A DNA stretch of 64,000 nt from Streptomyces sp. JJ36 (GCF_021696945.1 NZ_JACYHE010000024.1:1-64000); one strand, 5' to 3'; positions 34,358 through 45,300 are shown, numbered from the stretch's first letter. Numbers and translations are program-made. Notes: generated by a model not told the origin, from the sequence alone.

Positions 34358-35032
34358 TCAGCCGGTGCCCGCACGCTCTGCCGCCTCCTCCGCGCGCCGC
34401 CGCAGCGCCCGGACGGCGGCCGCCGGGTCGTCCGCGCTGTAGACGGCGGACCCCGCGACGAAGACGTCCGCGCCGGCCTCGGCGCACCTCTCGATGGTGG
34501 ACTCCGACACGCCGCCGTCCACCTGGAGCCACATCTGCAGCCCGTGCTTCTCGATCAACCGCCGGGTGCGGCGGATCTTCGGCAGCATGATGTCCAGGAA
34601 GGCCTGGCCGCCGAAGCCCGGCTCCACCGTCATCACCAGCAGCATGTCCAGCTCGGGCAGCAGGTCCTCGTACGGCTCGACCGGCGTGGCGGGCTTGAGC
34701 GCCATCGAGGCGCGCGCCCCCAGGGCCCGGATCTCCCGGGCCAGCCGCACGGGGGCGGCCGCGGCCTCGGCGTGGAAGGTGACGGATCCGGCGCCCGCCT
34801 CGACGTACCGCGGAGCCCAGCGGTCCGGCTCCTCGATCATCAGATGGCAGTCCAGCGGGGTGTCCGTCGCCTTGCGCAGCGACTCGACGACCGGCGCGCC
34901 GAGCGTGAGGTTGGGGACGAAATGGTTGTCCATCACGTCGACGTGCAGCCAGTCGGCGCCCTCCACCGCCCGGGCCTCGTCGGCGAGCCGGGCGAAGTCG
35001 GCGGACAGGATGCTGGGATTGATCTGTGCCAT
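34358..35032 (-). CDS. rpe: Ribulose-phosphate 3-epimerase
   Basis: Pentose-phosphate enzyme of 224 residues that interconverts D-ribulose-5-phosphate and D-xylulose-5-phosphate. TIM-barrel signatures are complete: [13 protein letters not shown] at the start, [14 protein letters not shown] with metal ligand and catalytic residues (His30, Asp32), [10 protein letters not shown] (His63), [10 protein letters not shown] and LQVDGGVSE with the second catalytic Asp. ATG 35032 gives the normal [10 protein letters not shown] start. It is 41 bp after rsmB on the same strand and in the usual fmt-rsmB-rpe order of actinobacteria. Confidence 0.97.
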   Translation of the reverse strand: MAQINPSILSADFARLADEARAVEGADWLHVDVMDNHFVPNLTLGAPVVESLRKATDTPLDCHLMIEEPDRWAPRYVEAGAGSVTFHAEAAAAPVRLAREIRALGARASMALKPATPVEPYEDLLPELDMLLVMTVEPGFGGQAFLDIMLPKIRRTRRLIEKHGLQMWLQVDGGVSESTIERCAEAGADVFVAGSAVYSADDPAAAVRALRRRAEEAAERAGTG

Positions 35033-35073
35033 GGCTCCAGTATGGCGGGGACCGCTCTCACCCGTACGGGGGG

Positions 35074-36480
35074 TCACTCCGTGCGGCGCAGCAGGGCCAG
35101 ATACATCGCGTCGGTGCCGTGCAGATGCGGCCAGAGCTGGACGTCGGGACCGTCCCCCAGGTGCGGCACACCGGGCAGCAGCGGCCGGGCGTCCACCGGT
35201 TCGGTGCCGGGGACCCGCCGGCGGACGTCGTCCACCACCGCCCGGGTCTCCGCCAGATGCGGCGAACAGGTGGCGTAGCCCACCACGCCCCCCGGCCGGA
35301 CGGCGCGCAGCGCCTCGGTCAGCAGCCCGCGCTGCAGGGGCGCGAAGGCCTCCAGGTCCTCCGGGCGGCGGCGCCAGCGCGCCTCGGGGCGGCGGCGCAA
35401 CGCTCCCAGCCCGCTGCACGGCACGTCCACCAGCACCCGGTCGAAAGTGCCCGGCCGCCACGGCGGCCGGGTGCCGTCGGCGGCGACCACCTGGTACGGG
35501 CCGGGGTTGCCCGCGAGGGTACGGGCGACCAGCCGGGCCCGGTGGTGCTGTTTCTCGGCAGCCGTCAGCGAGGCGCCGCGCTCCGCGGCCAGCGCGGCGA
35601 GCAACCCGGCCTTGCCCCCGGGCCCCGCACAGCCGTCCAGCCAGCGCCGGTCCGGCCCGTCCAGCGGCGCGTTCGCCAGGGCGAGCGCGACGAGCTGACT
35701 GCCCTCGTCCTGGACCCCGGCCCGGCCGTCCCGCACCGCGTCCAGGGCGCCCGGCTCGCCCCCCTCGGCCAGCCGCACCGCGTACGGCGACCAGCGTCCG
35801 GGCTCCGCGTCGCCGGTCAGCAGCTCCCCGGGGGTGGACCGCCCGGGCCGGGCCACCAGGGTGACCCGCGGACGCTCGTTGTCGGCCTCCAGCAGCTCCT
35901 CCATCCCGGCGCTGCCGCCGCCGAGCGCGTCCCAGAGCGCGGAGACGATCCAGCGCGGATGGGCGTGGCGTACGGCCAGGTGTTCCTCGGGGTCCTCCTC
36001 GTAGGGCGGGGCGACCCGGTCCAGCCAGCCCTCCAGGTCCTCGGCCGCGATCCGGCGGAGCACCGCGTTGACGAACCGGGCGCGCCCGTCGCCGAGCACC
36101 AGCCGGGCCAGCTCCACGGTGGCGCTCACCGCCGCATGGGTCGGGATGCGGGTGCCGAGGAGCTGGTGGGCGCCGAGCGCCAGCACGTCCAGCACCGGCG
36201 GGTCCACCTCGCGCAGCGGGCGGTCCACGCACGCGGCGACGACGGCGTCGTAGGTGCCCTGGCGGCGCAGCGTGCCGTAGACCAGCTCGGTCGCGAGTGC
36301 CGCGTCCCGCCCGTCGAGCTCGCCGCGCTCGCGGGCCGTGCGGAGCAGCGGCGGCAGCACCAGATTGGCGTAGGCGTCGCGCTCGTCGACGGCCCGCAGC
36401 GCCTCGAAGGCGAGCAGCCGCACCGGGTCCTTGCGGGGCGGGCGGGCGGGACGGGCGGGACGGCGGGTCCGGGTGCTCAC
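35074..36480 (-). CDS. rsmB: 16S rRNA m5C methyltransferase RsmB/NOP family
   Basis: Protein of 468 residues that methylates cytosine in 16S rRNA (C967 in E. coli). Residues ~18-160 are a NusB-like RNA-binding domain; the rest is the NOP/Sun methyltransferase domain with the SAM motif [16 protein letters not shown] and both catalytic cysteines, in [13 protein letters not shown] and GYATCSPH. The basic N-terminus (Arg/Pro-rich) is typical in Streptomyces. It lies between fmt and rpe on the same strand; the 186-bp gap to fmt contains small GC-rich hairpins (e.g. 36616-36632). Confidence 0.95.
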   Translation of the reverse strand: MSTRTRRPARPARPPRKDPVRLLAFEALRAVDERDAYANLVLPPLLRTARERGELDGRDAALATELVYGTLRRQGTYDAVVAACVDRPLREVDPPVLDVLALGAHQLLGTRIPTHAAVSATVELARLVLGDGRARFVNAVLRRIAAEDLEGWLDRVAPPYEEDPEEHLAVRHAHPRWIVSALWDALGGGSAGMEELLEADNERPRVTLVARPGRSTPGELLTGDAEPGRWSPYAVRLAEGGEPGALDAVRDGRAGVQDEGSQLVALALANAPLDGPDRRWLDGCAGPGGKAGLLAALAAERGASLTAAEKQHHRARLVARTLAGNPGPYQVVAADGTRPPWRPGTFDRVLVDVPCSGLGALRRRPEARWRRRPEDLEAFAPLQRGLLTEALRAVRPGGVVGYATCSPHLAETRAVVDDVRRRVPGTEPVDARPLLPGVPHLGDGPDVQLWPHLHGTDAMYLALLRRTE

Positions 36481-36666
36481 GGGTGTCGGTGCTCCGGTGT
36501 CGCGGGATCGGCGGGGCTACGGGGTTGCGGGGGCGTGCAGCGGGCGCCGGGGGAAACTGCGTGGCGGCCCGGCGCAGGCGCCGCCGGGCGCTGCGCCCGG
36601 CCCGGTCCGGCTCAGGCCTGGTCAAGCCAGGCTACCTCCGGGGACCGGCGGAACGGTGGCCGCCGG

Positions 36667-37599
36667 CTACTCCCCCAGCCGCTCGCCGGGGCCGGGGCGG
36701 ACCCCGCGCGCCCAGTCCGCGGCGCGCATCGGCTTCCTGCCCTGGGGCTGCACCCACTCCAGCCGCACGGCGTGCGAGCCGGTGCCGGCGTGCACGGTCT
36801 TCTTGCCGACCGCGAGTTCGCCGGGCGCGACGCCGGTGTGCTCCGGGTCCGGGGCCGCGGCACGGACCTTGAGCCGGGCGCCGCGGAAGGTCGTCCAGGC
36901 CCCCGGGGCGGGGGCACAGGCCCGCACCAGCCGGTCCACCCGCAGGGCCGGCGCCGCCCAGTCGATGCGGGCGTCGGCCACGGTGATCTTGGGCGCGAAG
37001 GAGACGCCCTCGGCCGGCTGCGGCTCGGCCTGCAGGGCGCCGTCCTCGATGCCGTCCATGGTGGCGGCCAGCAGTCCGGCACCGGCGAAGGCGAGCCGGG
37101 TGAGCAGGTCGCCGCTGGTGTCCGCCGGGCGGATCCGCTCGGTGACCACGCCGAAGACCGGCCCGGCGTCCAGCTCCTCCACGATGCGGAAGGTGCTGGC
37201 GCCCGTCAGCTCGTCCCCGGCAAGCACGGCGTGCTGCACGGGTGCCGCCCCGCGCCACGCCGGGAGCAGCGAGAAGTGCAGGTTGACCCAGCCGTGCACC
37301 GGGATGTCGAGGGCGGCCTGTGGCAGCAGCGCGCCGTAGGCGACCACCGGGCAGCAGTCCGGCGCGATCTCGGCGAGCCTGGCCAGGAAGGCCGGGTCGC
37401 GCGGCCGCTCCGGGCGCAGCACCTCGATCTCGGCCTCGCGGGCGCGCTGGGCCACGGGACTGGCCGCGACGTGCCGCCCGCGACCGGCCCGGGCGTCGGG
37501 CCGGGTGACGACGGCCGCCACCTCGTGCCGTTCCGAGGCCAGCAGGGCGTCCAGGGCGGGTACGGCGACCTCGGGGGTGCCGGCGAAGACGAGCCTCAT
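36667..37599 (-). CDS. fmt: Methionyl-tRNA formyltransferase
   Basis: Protein of 310 residues that formylates initiator Met-tRNA with 10-formyltetrahydrofolate. The N-terminal hydrolase domain has [24 protein letters not shown] and the formyl-folate signature [17 protein letters not shown] at 106-122; the C-terminal OB-like domain includes ARLKVRAA and [13 protein letters not shown] 37599 is the universal start of the family; an in-frame start at 37620 adds seven unlikely residues. First gene of the fmt-rsmB-rpe group. In other bacteria def precedes fmt; here none does. Confidence 0.97.
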   Translation of the reverse strand: MRLVFAGTPEVAVPALDALLASERHEVAAVVTRPDARAGRGRHVAASPVAQRAREAEIEVLRPERPRDPAFLARLAEIAPDCCPVVAYGALLPQAALDIPVHGWVNLHFSLLPAWRGAAPVQHAVLAGDELTGASTFRIVEELDAGPVFGVVTERIRPADTSGDLLTRLAFAGAGLLAATMDGIEDGALQAEPQPAEGVSFAPKITVADARIDWAAPALRVDRLVRACAPAPGAWTTFRGARLKVRAAAPDPEHTGVAPGELAVGKKTVHAGTGSHAVRLEWVQPQGRKPMRAADWARGVRPGPGERLGE

Positions 37600-37753
37600 C
37601 GGTGGGGAACAACCTCTCACAAACGGTGGAACGGCGCTCCGAGTCTACGGTCCGTCAGCGCCCTGGTCGCCGTGGGTGCACGTCCGGCGCCGCGCGACCC
37701 GTACTGCCGTTCGCGCGCCCCCGGTGCGTGACCCGGGCGGAGGGTGCGGCGTT

Positions 37754-37771
37754 GGTCAAGTCGGATTGACC
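37754..37771. promoter_or_regulatory. Inverted repeat GGTCAA-N6-TTGACC
   Basis: Perfect 6-bp inverted repeat in the divergent region between fmt (minus) and the HTH-like gene (plus). The right arm TTGACC also resembles a -35 hexamer. Confidence 0.5.
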
Positions 37772-37802
37772 GAAACGGGCTGCCGAGTGGCCCCCGACCC
37801 CC

Positions 37803-37891
37803 GCACGTACCCCCGACACGTACTCCCTTCCCCCAGCACCTCCCTGCACGTGTTCTCCGCACGTGTTCCCTGCAACGTCATTCCCTGCACG
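37803..37891. repeat. Direct repeats of CACGT-type units in a leader region
   Basis: Imperfect direct repeats: GCACGTAC (37803), ACACGTACTCCC (37817), GCACGTGTTCTCC (37846), GCACGTGTTCCCT (37859), GCAACGTCATTCCCT (37873) and TGCACG. Consecutive copies are about 13-14 bp apart. They end 20 bp before the ATG of the HTH-like gene, so they would be in its leader or promoter. Confidence 0.6.
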
Positions 37892-37911
37892 CCGGTTCGA
37901 GAGGCTTGTTC

Positions 37912-38472
37912 ATGGCCGACCACGCATCCCACGACGCTCAGGCGAGGGCCAGCCTGCATCTGCTGGTGCGGGACATCGAGCGGGTCCGCCGGCAGGTGGA
38001 CGCGCTGCGCACGCTCACCGCGCAGCTCGGCAACGTCTACCGGCCCCGGCGCACGGGTCCGTCGGCGGGCTTCGTCGTGTACGGGCGGGCGCCCGCGCCG
38101 ACCGTACGGCTGGCCCAGGAGCTGCGCGACAGCGTGGAGACCCTGGTGACGGCGGCCGTGGACTTCGACCGCTCGCTCGGCTTCTCCTGGGACGCCGTGG
38201 GATCGGCGCTGGGCGTCACCAAGCAGGCGGTCCACCGCCGCTACGGCTCACGGCGCGCCACCACCCGGCACGCCGCCGGCAGCAGCGGCGAGCCCGCCGC
38301 TCGGACGGACGGGACGGCGGTCCCCGCACCCGCCGTTCCCGTCACGCCGGGAGTTCCGGGGCCCACGGGCACCGCAGCGGTGCCCGCCGCGCGTTCCCTG
38401 CCGGGACAGCCGACGCAGAAATCCCCGCAGGAGCCGCGGCCCGGGGCGTTTCCCGGCCCCCGCAACGGCTGA
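37912..38472 (+). CDS. Small HTH-like protein, conserved position between fmt and priA
   Basis: Protein of 186 residues, function unknown to me. Residues ~10-55 look helical ([21 protein letters not shown]), and [21 protein letters not shown] at about 90-110 reads as a helix-turn-helix recognition region similar to sigma/XRE-type motifs. The C-terminal ~70 residues are Pro/Ala/Gly-rich and probably disordered. ATG 37912 has a purine-rich stretch (GAGAGG) 11 bp upstream. It is the only plus-strand gene between fmt and bldD and is convergent with priA. DNA binding is inferred from the single motif. Confidence 0.75.
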   Translation: MADHASHDAQARASLHLLVRDIERVRRQVDALRTLTAQLGNVYRPRRTGPSAGFVVYGRAPAPTVRLAQELRDSVETLVTAAVDFDRSLGFSWDAVGSALGVTKQAVHRRYGSRRATTRHAAGSSGEPAARTDGTAVPAPAVPVTPGVPGPTGTAAVPAARSLPGQPTQKSPQEPRPGAFPGPRNG

Positions 38473-38591
38473 TCCCTCCGCAGCCGTCGCCGCCGCCCGG
38501 CGGACCCGCCCGCAGCCGCAGGCCGGGGCGCCGGGCGGCCTCATGCCCGGGCGCCCTCCTCCGCCCTCCCGCACGGGCCGAAGGCCCACGG

Positions 38592-38621
38592 CACCGCAGC
38601 CCACCGCACCGCAGCCCACCG
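38592..38621. repeat. 15-bp perfect tandem duplication
   Basis: CACCGCAGCCCACCG occurs twice in direct succession (38592-38606, 38607-38621) in the convergent gap between the HTH-like gene and priA. A near-palindromic GC hairpin at about 38527-38555 in the same gap could act as a terminator. Confidence 0.75.
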
Positions 38622-38670
38622 CGCCTCAGGCCGGGCGCGCGGGCCGGTCGTGCCGCCCCGCGAGGCCGGC

Positions 38671-40812
38671 TCAGCCGATGTCGGGCGGGTCGATCCGGAG
38701 CTGGGCCGGCGGGCCCTCGCGCCGGGCCAGCCGCCGGGCCAGCGCCGTCCGCAGCGCTGCCGCGAGCGCCGTGCCGCTGCCGGGCGGCACCCGCACCAGG
38801 GCCCGCTCCCACCGCTCGCCCGGCGGCGGGCCCCCCGGGCGGCGCGGCCGCCCCGCCGGCGCCACGGGGAGCGGCACCGGCCCCAGCACCTCGGCCTCCG
38901 GCGGCAGCTCCGCCTCCGCCAGCAGGCCCGCGACGGCCTCCGGGAGACCGGTGACCGCCGCCATCCGGGACACCGGGGGGAAACCGAGCTCGGCGCGTTC
39001 CGCCAGCTCGCGCACGGCGTGCCCGGACGGGTCCCAGCGCACCAGGGCCTGCACCGGCCGCAGCGAGGGCTCGGCCACCACCAGCACGCTGCCGCCCTCG
39101 CTCTGCGGCCGCACCAGGGCCGCCGCGCCCAGCCAGCGCCGCAGCGCCTCCTCGTCGGCCCGCAGATCGGGGCGTCCCAGCAGCGCCCAGCCGTCCAGCA
39201 GCAGCGCCGCCGCATACCCCGGGCCGTCCGCGGGCGGCTCCGCGCCGGGCGTGGACACCACCAGGGCGGGCCGGTCCGGCACCCGGTCGAGGATGTGGTC
39301 CCGGCCGGAGGTGCGCACCGGGACGGCGGGGAAGGCCCGGCCCAGCTCCTCGGCGGTGCGGCGGGTACCGAAGACGCGTCCGCGCAGCCGGTCGCCGCCG
39401 CACTCCGGGCAGTGCCAGCCGGGCACGGCCCGGGCGCACCAGGCGCAGCGCGGCGCCTCGCCCGCGCCGGGCGCCTCCAGCGGGCCGTGACAGCGGGCGC
39501 ACCGGGCCGGGGTGCGGCAGCGCTCGCAGGCCAGCCGGGGGACGTACCCGCGCCGCGGCACCTGCACCAGGACGGGGCCGGTGCGCAGCGCGTCCCGGGC
39601 GGTCTCCCAGGCGGCGCTGGGCAGTCGAGCGGCGCGGGCGGCCGGGTCCCGGGCCTCCTCGTCCTCCCCGACCGTGCGTATCCGGGGCGCCACGGCCCGT
39701 ACGGTCGCCCGGTCCGCGGTCAGCGGACCCGCCCAGCCGGTCTCCACGAGCTGAGCCGCCTCCACGGTGCAGCCGTGTGCCCCCAGGAGGAAGCCGGCGC
39801 CTTCGTGGGCCGCGCGGAGCAACAGGACCTCGCGGGCATGCGGCAGCGGAGCACGGTCGTCGCTGTGCGCGCTCTCGCCGTCGTCCCAGATGGCGGCGAG
39901 CCCGAGATCCCGCACCGGCGCGAACATCGCGGCCCGGGTGCCGACGACGGCCCGCACGGCGCCCCGGCGCACGGCGAGCCAGCGGCGGTACCGCGCCTCG
40001 GGGCCCGCGTCGGCGGTGAGCAGCACATGACGGCCGGGGCCGAGCAGCCCGGTCAGGGCGGCGTCCGCCCGGGCCGCGGAGCGGCCGTCGGGAAGAACGG
40101 CGAGCGCACCGCGGCCGGAGGCCAGCGCGGCGGCGAGAGCGCGGGCCAGCTCGTCCGGCCAGGACGGCCCGGGGAGCGCCGTCCACACGGCGCGGGGGGT
40201 GCCGCCCCCGGCCAGGGACTCCAGATAGCCGGGACCGCGCGGGTAGCGCGTCCACGACCCGGGTGCGGGGGCGGGCGGGGCATCCGGGACGGGAGGCGAC
40301 GGAGCCTTCTCGGCACGGGCCATCCGGGGCGGCACGGCGAGCTGCACGACGTCGGCGAGCGAGCCCGCGTACCGGTCGGCGACCGCGCGGCAGAGGGCGA
40401 GCAGCTCCGGGGAGAGCACGGGCTCCGGGGAGAGCACCTGGGCGAGGGGGGCGAGGACGCCGGGATAGTCGCTGTGCGCGACGCGCTCCACCACGAAGCC
40501 GTTGATCAGCCCGCCGCCCTCCCGCCGGCCCTCCTTCTCCCCCGCTCCGAAGCGCACCCGGACCCGGACCCCGGGCCGGGCCTCGGCGTCCATGGCGGCG
40601 GGGACGGCGTAGTCGAAGAGGCGGTCGAGGTGGACAGGGCCCTTGTCCACCAGCACCCGGGCCACGGGCAGCTCCCCGGCGAGCGCCGCCCCGCGCCAGG
40701 TGCGCGGCCGGGCCCGCGGCTCACGGCTGCGCCGCACGGTCTCCCGGAGCAGGGCCAGCTGCTCCGGGGGCCGGGCGCCGGAGGGGCCGCTGCGGGCGTC
40801 GTCGCTGCTCAC
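38671..40812 (-). CDS. priA: PriA-type replication restart protein lacking ATPase motifs
   Basis: Protein of 713 residues. The N-terminal PriA DNA-binding domain (VARVLVDKGPVHLDRLFDYAVP, VRVRFG) and the zinc-binding cluster are intact (CERC, CARC, CAWC, CPEC spaced in pairs). The helicase motifs are not: where motif I G-x-TGSGKT is expected the sequence has LPGPSWPDELARAL, and motif II DEEH is IWDDGESAHSDD. So it should not hydrolyse ATP. This degeneration is usual in actinobacteria and is not a local mutation. It may still load replication proteins at forks. Start GTG 40812 begins SSDDARS; GGAG is 2 bp upstream, so the exact start is uncertain. Confidence 0.9.
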   Translation of the reverse strand: MSSDDARSGPSGARPPEQLALLRETVRRSREPRARPRTWRGAALAGELPVARVLVDKGPVHLDRLFDYAVPAAMDAEARPGVRVRVRFGAGEKEGRREGGGLINGFVVERVAHSDYPGVLAPLAQVLSPEPVLSPELLALCRAVADRYAGSLADVVQLAVPPRMARAEKAPSPPVPDAPPAPAPGSWTRYPRGPGYLESLAGGGTPRAVWTALPGPSWPDELARALAAALASGRGALAVLPDGRSAARADAALTGLLGPGRHVLLTADAGPEARYRRWLAVRRGAVRAVVGTRAAMFAPVRDLGLAAIWDDGESAHSDDRAPLPHAREVLLLRAAHEGAGFLLGAHGCTVEAAQLVETGWAGPLTADRATVRAVAPRIRTVGEDEEARDPAARAARLPSAAWETARDALRTGPVLVQVPRRGYVPRLACERCRTPARCARCHGPLEAPGAGEAPRCAWCARAVPGWHCPECGGDRLRGRVFGTRRTAEELGRAFPAVPVRTSGRDHILDRVPDRPALVVSTPGAEPPADGPGYAAALLLDGWALLGRPDLRADEEALRRWLGAAALVRPQSEGGSVLVVAEPSLRPVQALVRWDPSGHAVRELAERAELGFPPVSRMAAVTGLPEAVAGLLAEAELPPEAEVLGPVPLPVAPAGRPRRPGGPPPGERWERALVRVPPGSGTALAAALRTALARRLARREGPPAQLRIDPPDIG

Positions 40813-40939
40813 GGCTCCAGTCTTAGCAGACGGCGCCGACACCGCCGGGGCGGTGCGGCGACCGTCCCGGCGCCGCGGAGCCCTGCGCACGCCACCGCGC
40901 CGCGGAGCCCAGGGACACCATGGTCCCCTGGACACGGCT

Positions 40940-40976
40940 GCGGCCCGGCCGCCCCGCTGCGGGGCGGCCGGGCCGC
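40940..40976. terminator. Terminator of metK, 17-bp perfect stem
   Basis: GCGGCCCGGCCGCCCCG (40940-40956) pairs completely with 40960-40976; loop CTG. It lies 90 bp after the metK stop and 127 bp before the priA start. Confidence 0.88.
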
Positions 40977-41066
40977 GGTGTCTCCGGGTGTGCCGGGGTG
41001 CCGTGCGGGTACGGTCCCCGCCCGCGCCCGGTGGCGGGCGCGCGGCGGGGCGTCACCGCCCGGGGG

Positions 41067-42275
<1,209 letters not shown>

Positions 42276-42421
42276 ATCGCTCCCTGGGGTTGCAGCGGCT
42301 GCTGGCTGAACATGGTCGGACCGGCCGGGGGCTGCGCCCGACGACGGTCCGCGGCCAGTTTATCCATCCGAGGCCGCATCCAATCATGCTGTCTCGAACT
42401 CCGACACGATTCGTCCCCCGG

Positions 42422-43639
42422 TCACGCTCCCGGGAGCCGCCGCACCACCAGGTCCCAGACGGTGTCGGCGAGGGCCTCCTTCGGGCCGTGCGGCACCGGT
42501 GTCTCGCTGCCGTCGGCACCGAGCACGACCGCCTCGTTCTCCTCCGCGCCGAAGGTGCGCTGCTCCCCCACCTCGTTGACGACCAGCAGGTCACAGCGCT
42601 TGCGGGCGAGCTTCGCGCGGCCGTTGGCGAGGACGTCGTCGGTCTCCGCGGCGAAGCCGACCACCACCTGTCCGGGCCGGGCACGGTCGGCGGAGAGCTC
42701 GGCCAGCACATCGGGGTTCCGGACCAGCCGGAGGGGTTCCGGCTCCTCCCCGTCGCGCTTCTTGATCTTCCCTTCGGCGTAGGCCGAGGGGCGGAAATCG
42801 GCCACCGCGGCCGCCATCACCACCGCGTCCGCGTCGGCGGCGGCCTTCAGCACGGCCTCCCGGAGCTGCACCGCCGTGCCCACCGGGACGACGTCCACTC
42901 CCGCCGGGTCGGGCAGCGCCGTGTTCGCCGCGACCAGCGTCACCCGGGCGCCACGCGCGGCGGCCGTACGGGCGAGGGCGTAGCCCTGCCGGCCGGAGGA
43001 GCGGTTGCCGAGGAACCGCACCGGGTCCAGCGGCTCCCTCGTGCCGCCCGCGCTGACCACCACCCGGCGCCCGGCCAGGTCGGGGGCGGCGACCCCCCGG
43101 GCCAGTACCCGGCGGCAGACCTCGAGGATCTCGCCCGGGTCGGGCAGCCGCCCCTTGCCGGTGTCCACGCCGGTCAGCCGCCCGACGGCGGGCTCGATCA
43201 CCACACAGCCGCGGCGGCGCAGCGTGGCGACGTTCTCCCGGGTCGCGGGGTGCTCCCACATCTCGGTGTGCATGGCGGGAGCGAACACCACCGGGCAGCG
43301 GGCGGTGAGCAGGGTGTTCGTCAGCAGGTCGTCGGCGATCCCGTGCGCGGCCCTGGCCAGCAGGTCCGCGGTGGCGGGGGCCACCACGACCAGTGCGGCG
43401 CGCTGCCCGATACGGACGTGCGGCACCTCGTGCACGTCCTCCCAGACCCCGGTGGTCACCGGGTTCCCGGAGAGCGCGGACCAGGTGGCCTCCCCGACGA
43501 AGCGGAGCGCGGAGGCAGTGGGCACCACCCGCACGTCGTGTCCCGACTCGGTGAAGCCGCGCAGCAGCTCGCACGCCTTGTAGGCGGCGATGCCGCCGCT
43601 CACCCCCAGCACGACGCCGGGCCCGACCCGCTCGTCCAT
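42422..43639 (-). CDS. coaBC: Bifunctional CoA biosynthesis protein CoaBC
   Basis: Protein of 405 residues with two enzymes of coenzyme A synthesis. The N-terminal half (about 1-185) is the FMN-dependent phosphopantothenoylcysteine decarboxylase: VLGVSGGIAAYKA, PAMHTEMW, and the His in EVPHVRIG. The C-terminal half is phosphopantothenate-cysteine ligase: VVVSAGGTREPLDPVRFLGNRSSG and AAAVADFRP. ATG 43639 has GGGAGAGG 6 bp upstream and starts MDERVGP; the longer in-frame start at 43696 is rejected because it enters the rpoZ terminator region. Confidence 0.96.
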   Translation of the reverse strand: MDERVGPGVVLGVSGGIAAYKACELLRGFTESGHDVRVVPTASALRFVGEATWSALSGNPVTTGVWEDVHEVPHVRIGQRAALVVVAPATADLLARAAHGIADDLLTNTLLTARCPVVFAPAMHTEMWEHPATRENVATLRRRGCVVIEPAVGRLTGVDTGKGRLPDPGEILEVCRRVLARGVAAPDLAGRRVVVSAGGTREPLDPVRFLGNRSSGRQGYALARTAAARGARVTLVAANTALPDPAGVDVVPVGTAVQLREAVLKAAADADAVVMAAAVADFRPSAYAEGKIKKRDGEEPEPLRLVRNPDVLAELSADRARPGQVVVGFAAETDDVLANGRAKLARKRCDLLVVNEVGEQRTFGAEENEAVVLGADGSETPVPHGPKEALADTVWDLVVRRLPGA

Positions 43640-43703
43640 CGCTCGCCTCTCCCCACTCGTGGCCACCCCGGCCTGCACCGCGGTACTCGTTCCCATGACA
43701 CAC

Positions 43704-43736
43704 CACGGGCCCGGCAGCCACGCTGCCGGGCCCGTG
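43704..43736. terminator. Terminator between rpoZ and coaBC, 15-bp perfect stem
   Basis: CACGGGCCCGGCAGC (43704-43718) pairs perfectly with 43722-43736; loop CAC. It separates gmk-rpoZ from coaBC. Confidence 0.88.
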
Positions 43737-43787
43737 CAGGGCTTCCGCCGGGCCTACGGCCCGTGGCGCCGCGGTGCCACGCGGTCC

Positions 43788-44072
43788 CTACGGGGCCGGG
43801 GCGGCGGGCGGGGTGTCGGTGGCCTCGGAGGTCAGCAGGCCGGCGTTGATCTCTCGCAGGGAGATCGACAGCGGCTTCTCGTGGACGTGGGTGTCCACCA
43901 GGGGGCCGACGTACTCCAGCAGGCCCTCACCGAGCTGCGAGTAGTACGCGTTGATCTGGCGCGCGCGCTTGGCGGCGTAGATCACCAGGCTGTACTTCGA
44001 GTCGGTGGCCTCGAGCAGCTCATCAATCGGCGGATTGATGATGCCCTCGGGTGTGGAGATGGAAGAGGACAC
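43788..44072 (-). CDS. rpoZ: RNA polymerase omega subunit
   Basis: Small subunit of 94 residues that helps assemble RNA polymerase. [34 protein letters not shown] is the conserved RpoZ segment; the C-terminus is the short Ala/Pro-rich tail seen in Streptomyces. GTG start. It lies 21 bp after gmk on the same strand, as in most bacteria, and is followed by a perfect hairpin terminator. Loss in Streptomyces is known to affect development and antibiotic production. Confidence 0.97.
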   Translation of the reverse strand: MSSSISTPEGIINPPIDELLEATDSKYSLVIYAAKRARQINAYYSQLGEGLLEYVGPLVDTHVHEKPLSISLREINAGLLTSEATDTPPAAPAP

Positions 44073-44093
44073 GCTCTGCCTTCCGGAGGGTGG

Positions 44094-44690
44094 TCATGCG
44101 ACGTTCATCAAGGCTAGCAGCTCTGCGGCGACCTCCTCGACCGAGGTGTTGACCAGGGTGGAGTCGAACTCCTCCTCGGCCGCGAGCTCCGTACGGGCGG
44201 CAGCCAGCCGGCGCTCGATCACCTCCGGCGACTCCGTGCCCCGGCCGGTGAGCCGGCGGACCAGCTCGTCCCAGCTCGGCGGGGCCAGGAAGACCAGACG
44301 CGCCTCCGGCATGGACTCCCGCACCAGCCGCGCGCCCTGGAGATCGATCTCCAGCAGCACCGGCTCCCCGGCCTCCAACCGGTCCACCACGGGCCGTCGC
44401 GGGGTGCCGTAGCGGTTGCCGGCGAACTCGGCCCACTCCAGCAGCTCGCCGTTGGCGATCAGCTTGTCGAACTCCTCGTCCTCGACGAAGAAGTACTGCA
44501 CGCCGTGCTGCTCGCCGGGCCGCGGTCTGCGGGTGGTGGCCGAGACCGAGAGCCACACCTCCGGGTGTGCCTTGCGCAGGTGTGCGACGACCGTACTCTT
44601 GCCGACCCCGGAGGGGCCGGAGAGCACGGTCAGCCGCGTGCGTCCTTCCGGGGGTACGGGGGTCGCCCCCCGGGAGACTGCGTTAGCCAT
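44094..44690 (-). CDS. gmk: Guanylate kinase
   Basis: Phosphorylates GMP to GDP with ATP; 198 residues. P-loop GPSGVGKS at 25-32, then [20 protein letters not shown], the GMP-binding YGTPRRPV and the [13 protein letters not shown] strand. The ~20-residue N-terminal extension is common in actinobacteria. Between ihf and rpoZ, in the usual order. Confidence 0.97.
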   Translation of the reverse strand: MANAVSRGATPVPPEGRTRLTVLSGPSGVGKSTVVAHLRKAHPEVWLSVSATTRRPRPGEQHGVQYFFVEDEEFDKLIANGELLEWAEFAGNRYGTPRRPVVDRLEAGEPVLLEIDLQGARLVRESMPEARLVFLAPPSWDELVRRLTGRGTESPEVIERRLAAARTELAAEEEFDSTLVNTSVEEVAAELLALMNVA

Positions 44691-44726
44691 GGAGCGATTA
44701 TCCAGGTTTCCGGGGGCGCCGGAAAA

Positions 44727-45050
44727 TCAGGCCGAGGCGCCGCCGAACTCACGCTCCAGTGCGGCGATCTGGTTGGAGCCGAGCCCGCGGACGCGACGGC
44801 TCTCGGAGATCCCGAGACGCTCCATGATCTGCTTGGCGCGGACCTTGCCGACGCCCGGCAGGCTCTCCAGGAGAGCACTGACCTTCATCTTGCCGATGAC
44901 GTCGTTCTCCTGGCCCTGCTTGATCACGTCGTGCAGGGATGCGCCGGAGTGCTTGAGCCGGTTCTTGACCTCGGCGCGCTCCCGGCGAGCCGCTGCGGCC
45001 TTCTCGAGCGCGGCTGCGCGCTGTTCAGGGGTAAGGGGCGGAAGAGCCAC
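44727..45050 (-). CDS. ihf: Integration host factor, actinobacterial type (sIHF/mIHF)
   Basis: Nucleoid-associated DNA-bending protein of 107 residues, unrelated to enterobacterial IHF. The helix-two-turn-helix region is KVSALLESLPGVGKVRAKQIMERLGI followed by SRRVRGLGSNQIAALEREF. In Streptomyces it affects chromosome compaction, sporulation and secondary metabolism. GTG 45050 with GAGGTG 8 bp upstream. It sits between pyrF and gmk, its conserved place in actinobacteria. Upstream 315 bp hold no gene but an AT-loop hairpin at 45261-45300. Confidence 0.96.
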   Translation of the reverse strand: MALPPLTPEQRAAALEKAAAARRERAEVKNRLKHSGASLHDVIKQGQENDVIGKMKVSALLESLPGVGKVRAKQIMERLGISESRRVRGLGSNQIAALEREFGGASA

Positions 45051-45260
45051 GCCTACGTCACCTCAGTTGTCGAACTGTCGGATATGGATCGGTTGAGGAA
45101 CCTGGTCACCCCGCTCCTGCGGAGCAACGAGCAACGCTTCCCCGTGGTTCCGGCGGCCCCGGGAGCCTCCCCCGGCCCTCCGGACCTGGTGAGACCCCGG
45201 ATTTCGCGGTGCTCCCGACGGAGACTAGCGGCCGACGGCGCCGTAGTCAGCGAGAACTGC

Positions 45261-45300
45261 GGAAAAGTCCTGGTCAGCTTAATTCTGACCAGGACTTTCC
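45261..45300. terminator. Hairpin between pyrF and ihf
   Basis: AAAGTCCTGGTCAG (45264-45277) pairs with CTGACCAGGACTTT (45285-45298) in a 14-bp perfect stem, extended by GG/CC across a one-base bulge. The loop CTTAATT and stem base are AT-rich, unlike the all-GC hairpins elsewhere in the window. On the minus strand it ends with TTTTCC, as in a classical terminator after pyrF. It is 211 bp before the ihf start. The rest of 45051-45365 shows no gene. Confidence 0.7.

Noticed and set aside
38671-40812. priA as a decayed gene because its ATPase motifs are missing
   Set aside because: The frame is intact, zinc cysteines are complete, and loss of the Walker motifs is usual for actinobacterial PriA.
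42276-42421. SAM riboswitch before metK
   Set aside because: No recognisable SAM-I or SAM-IV core elements could be found by eye in the 146-bp leader.
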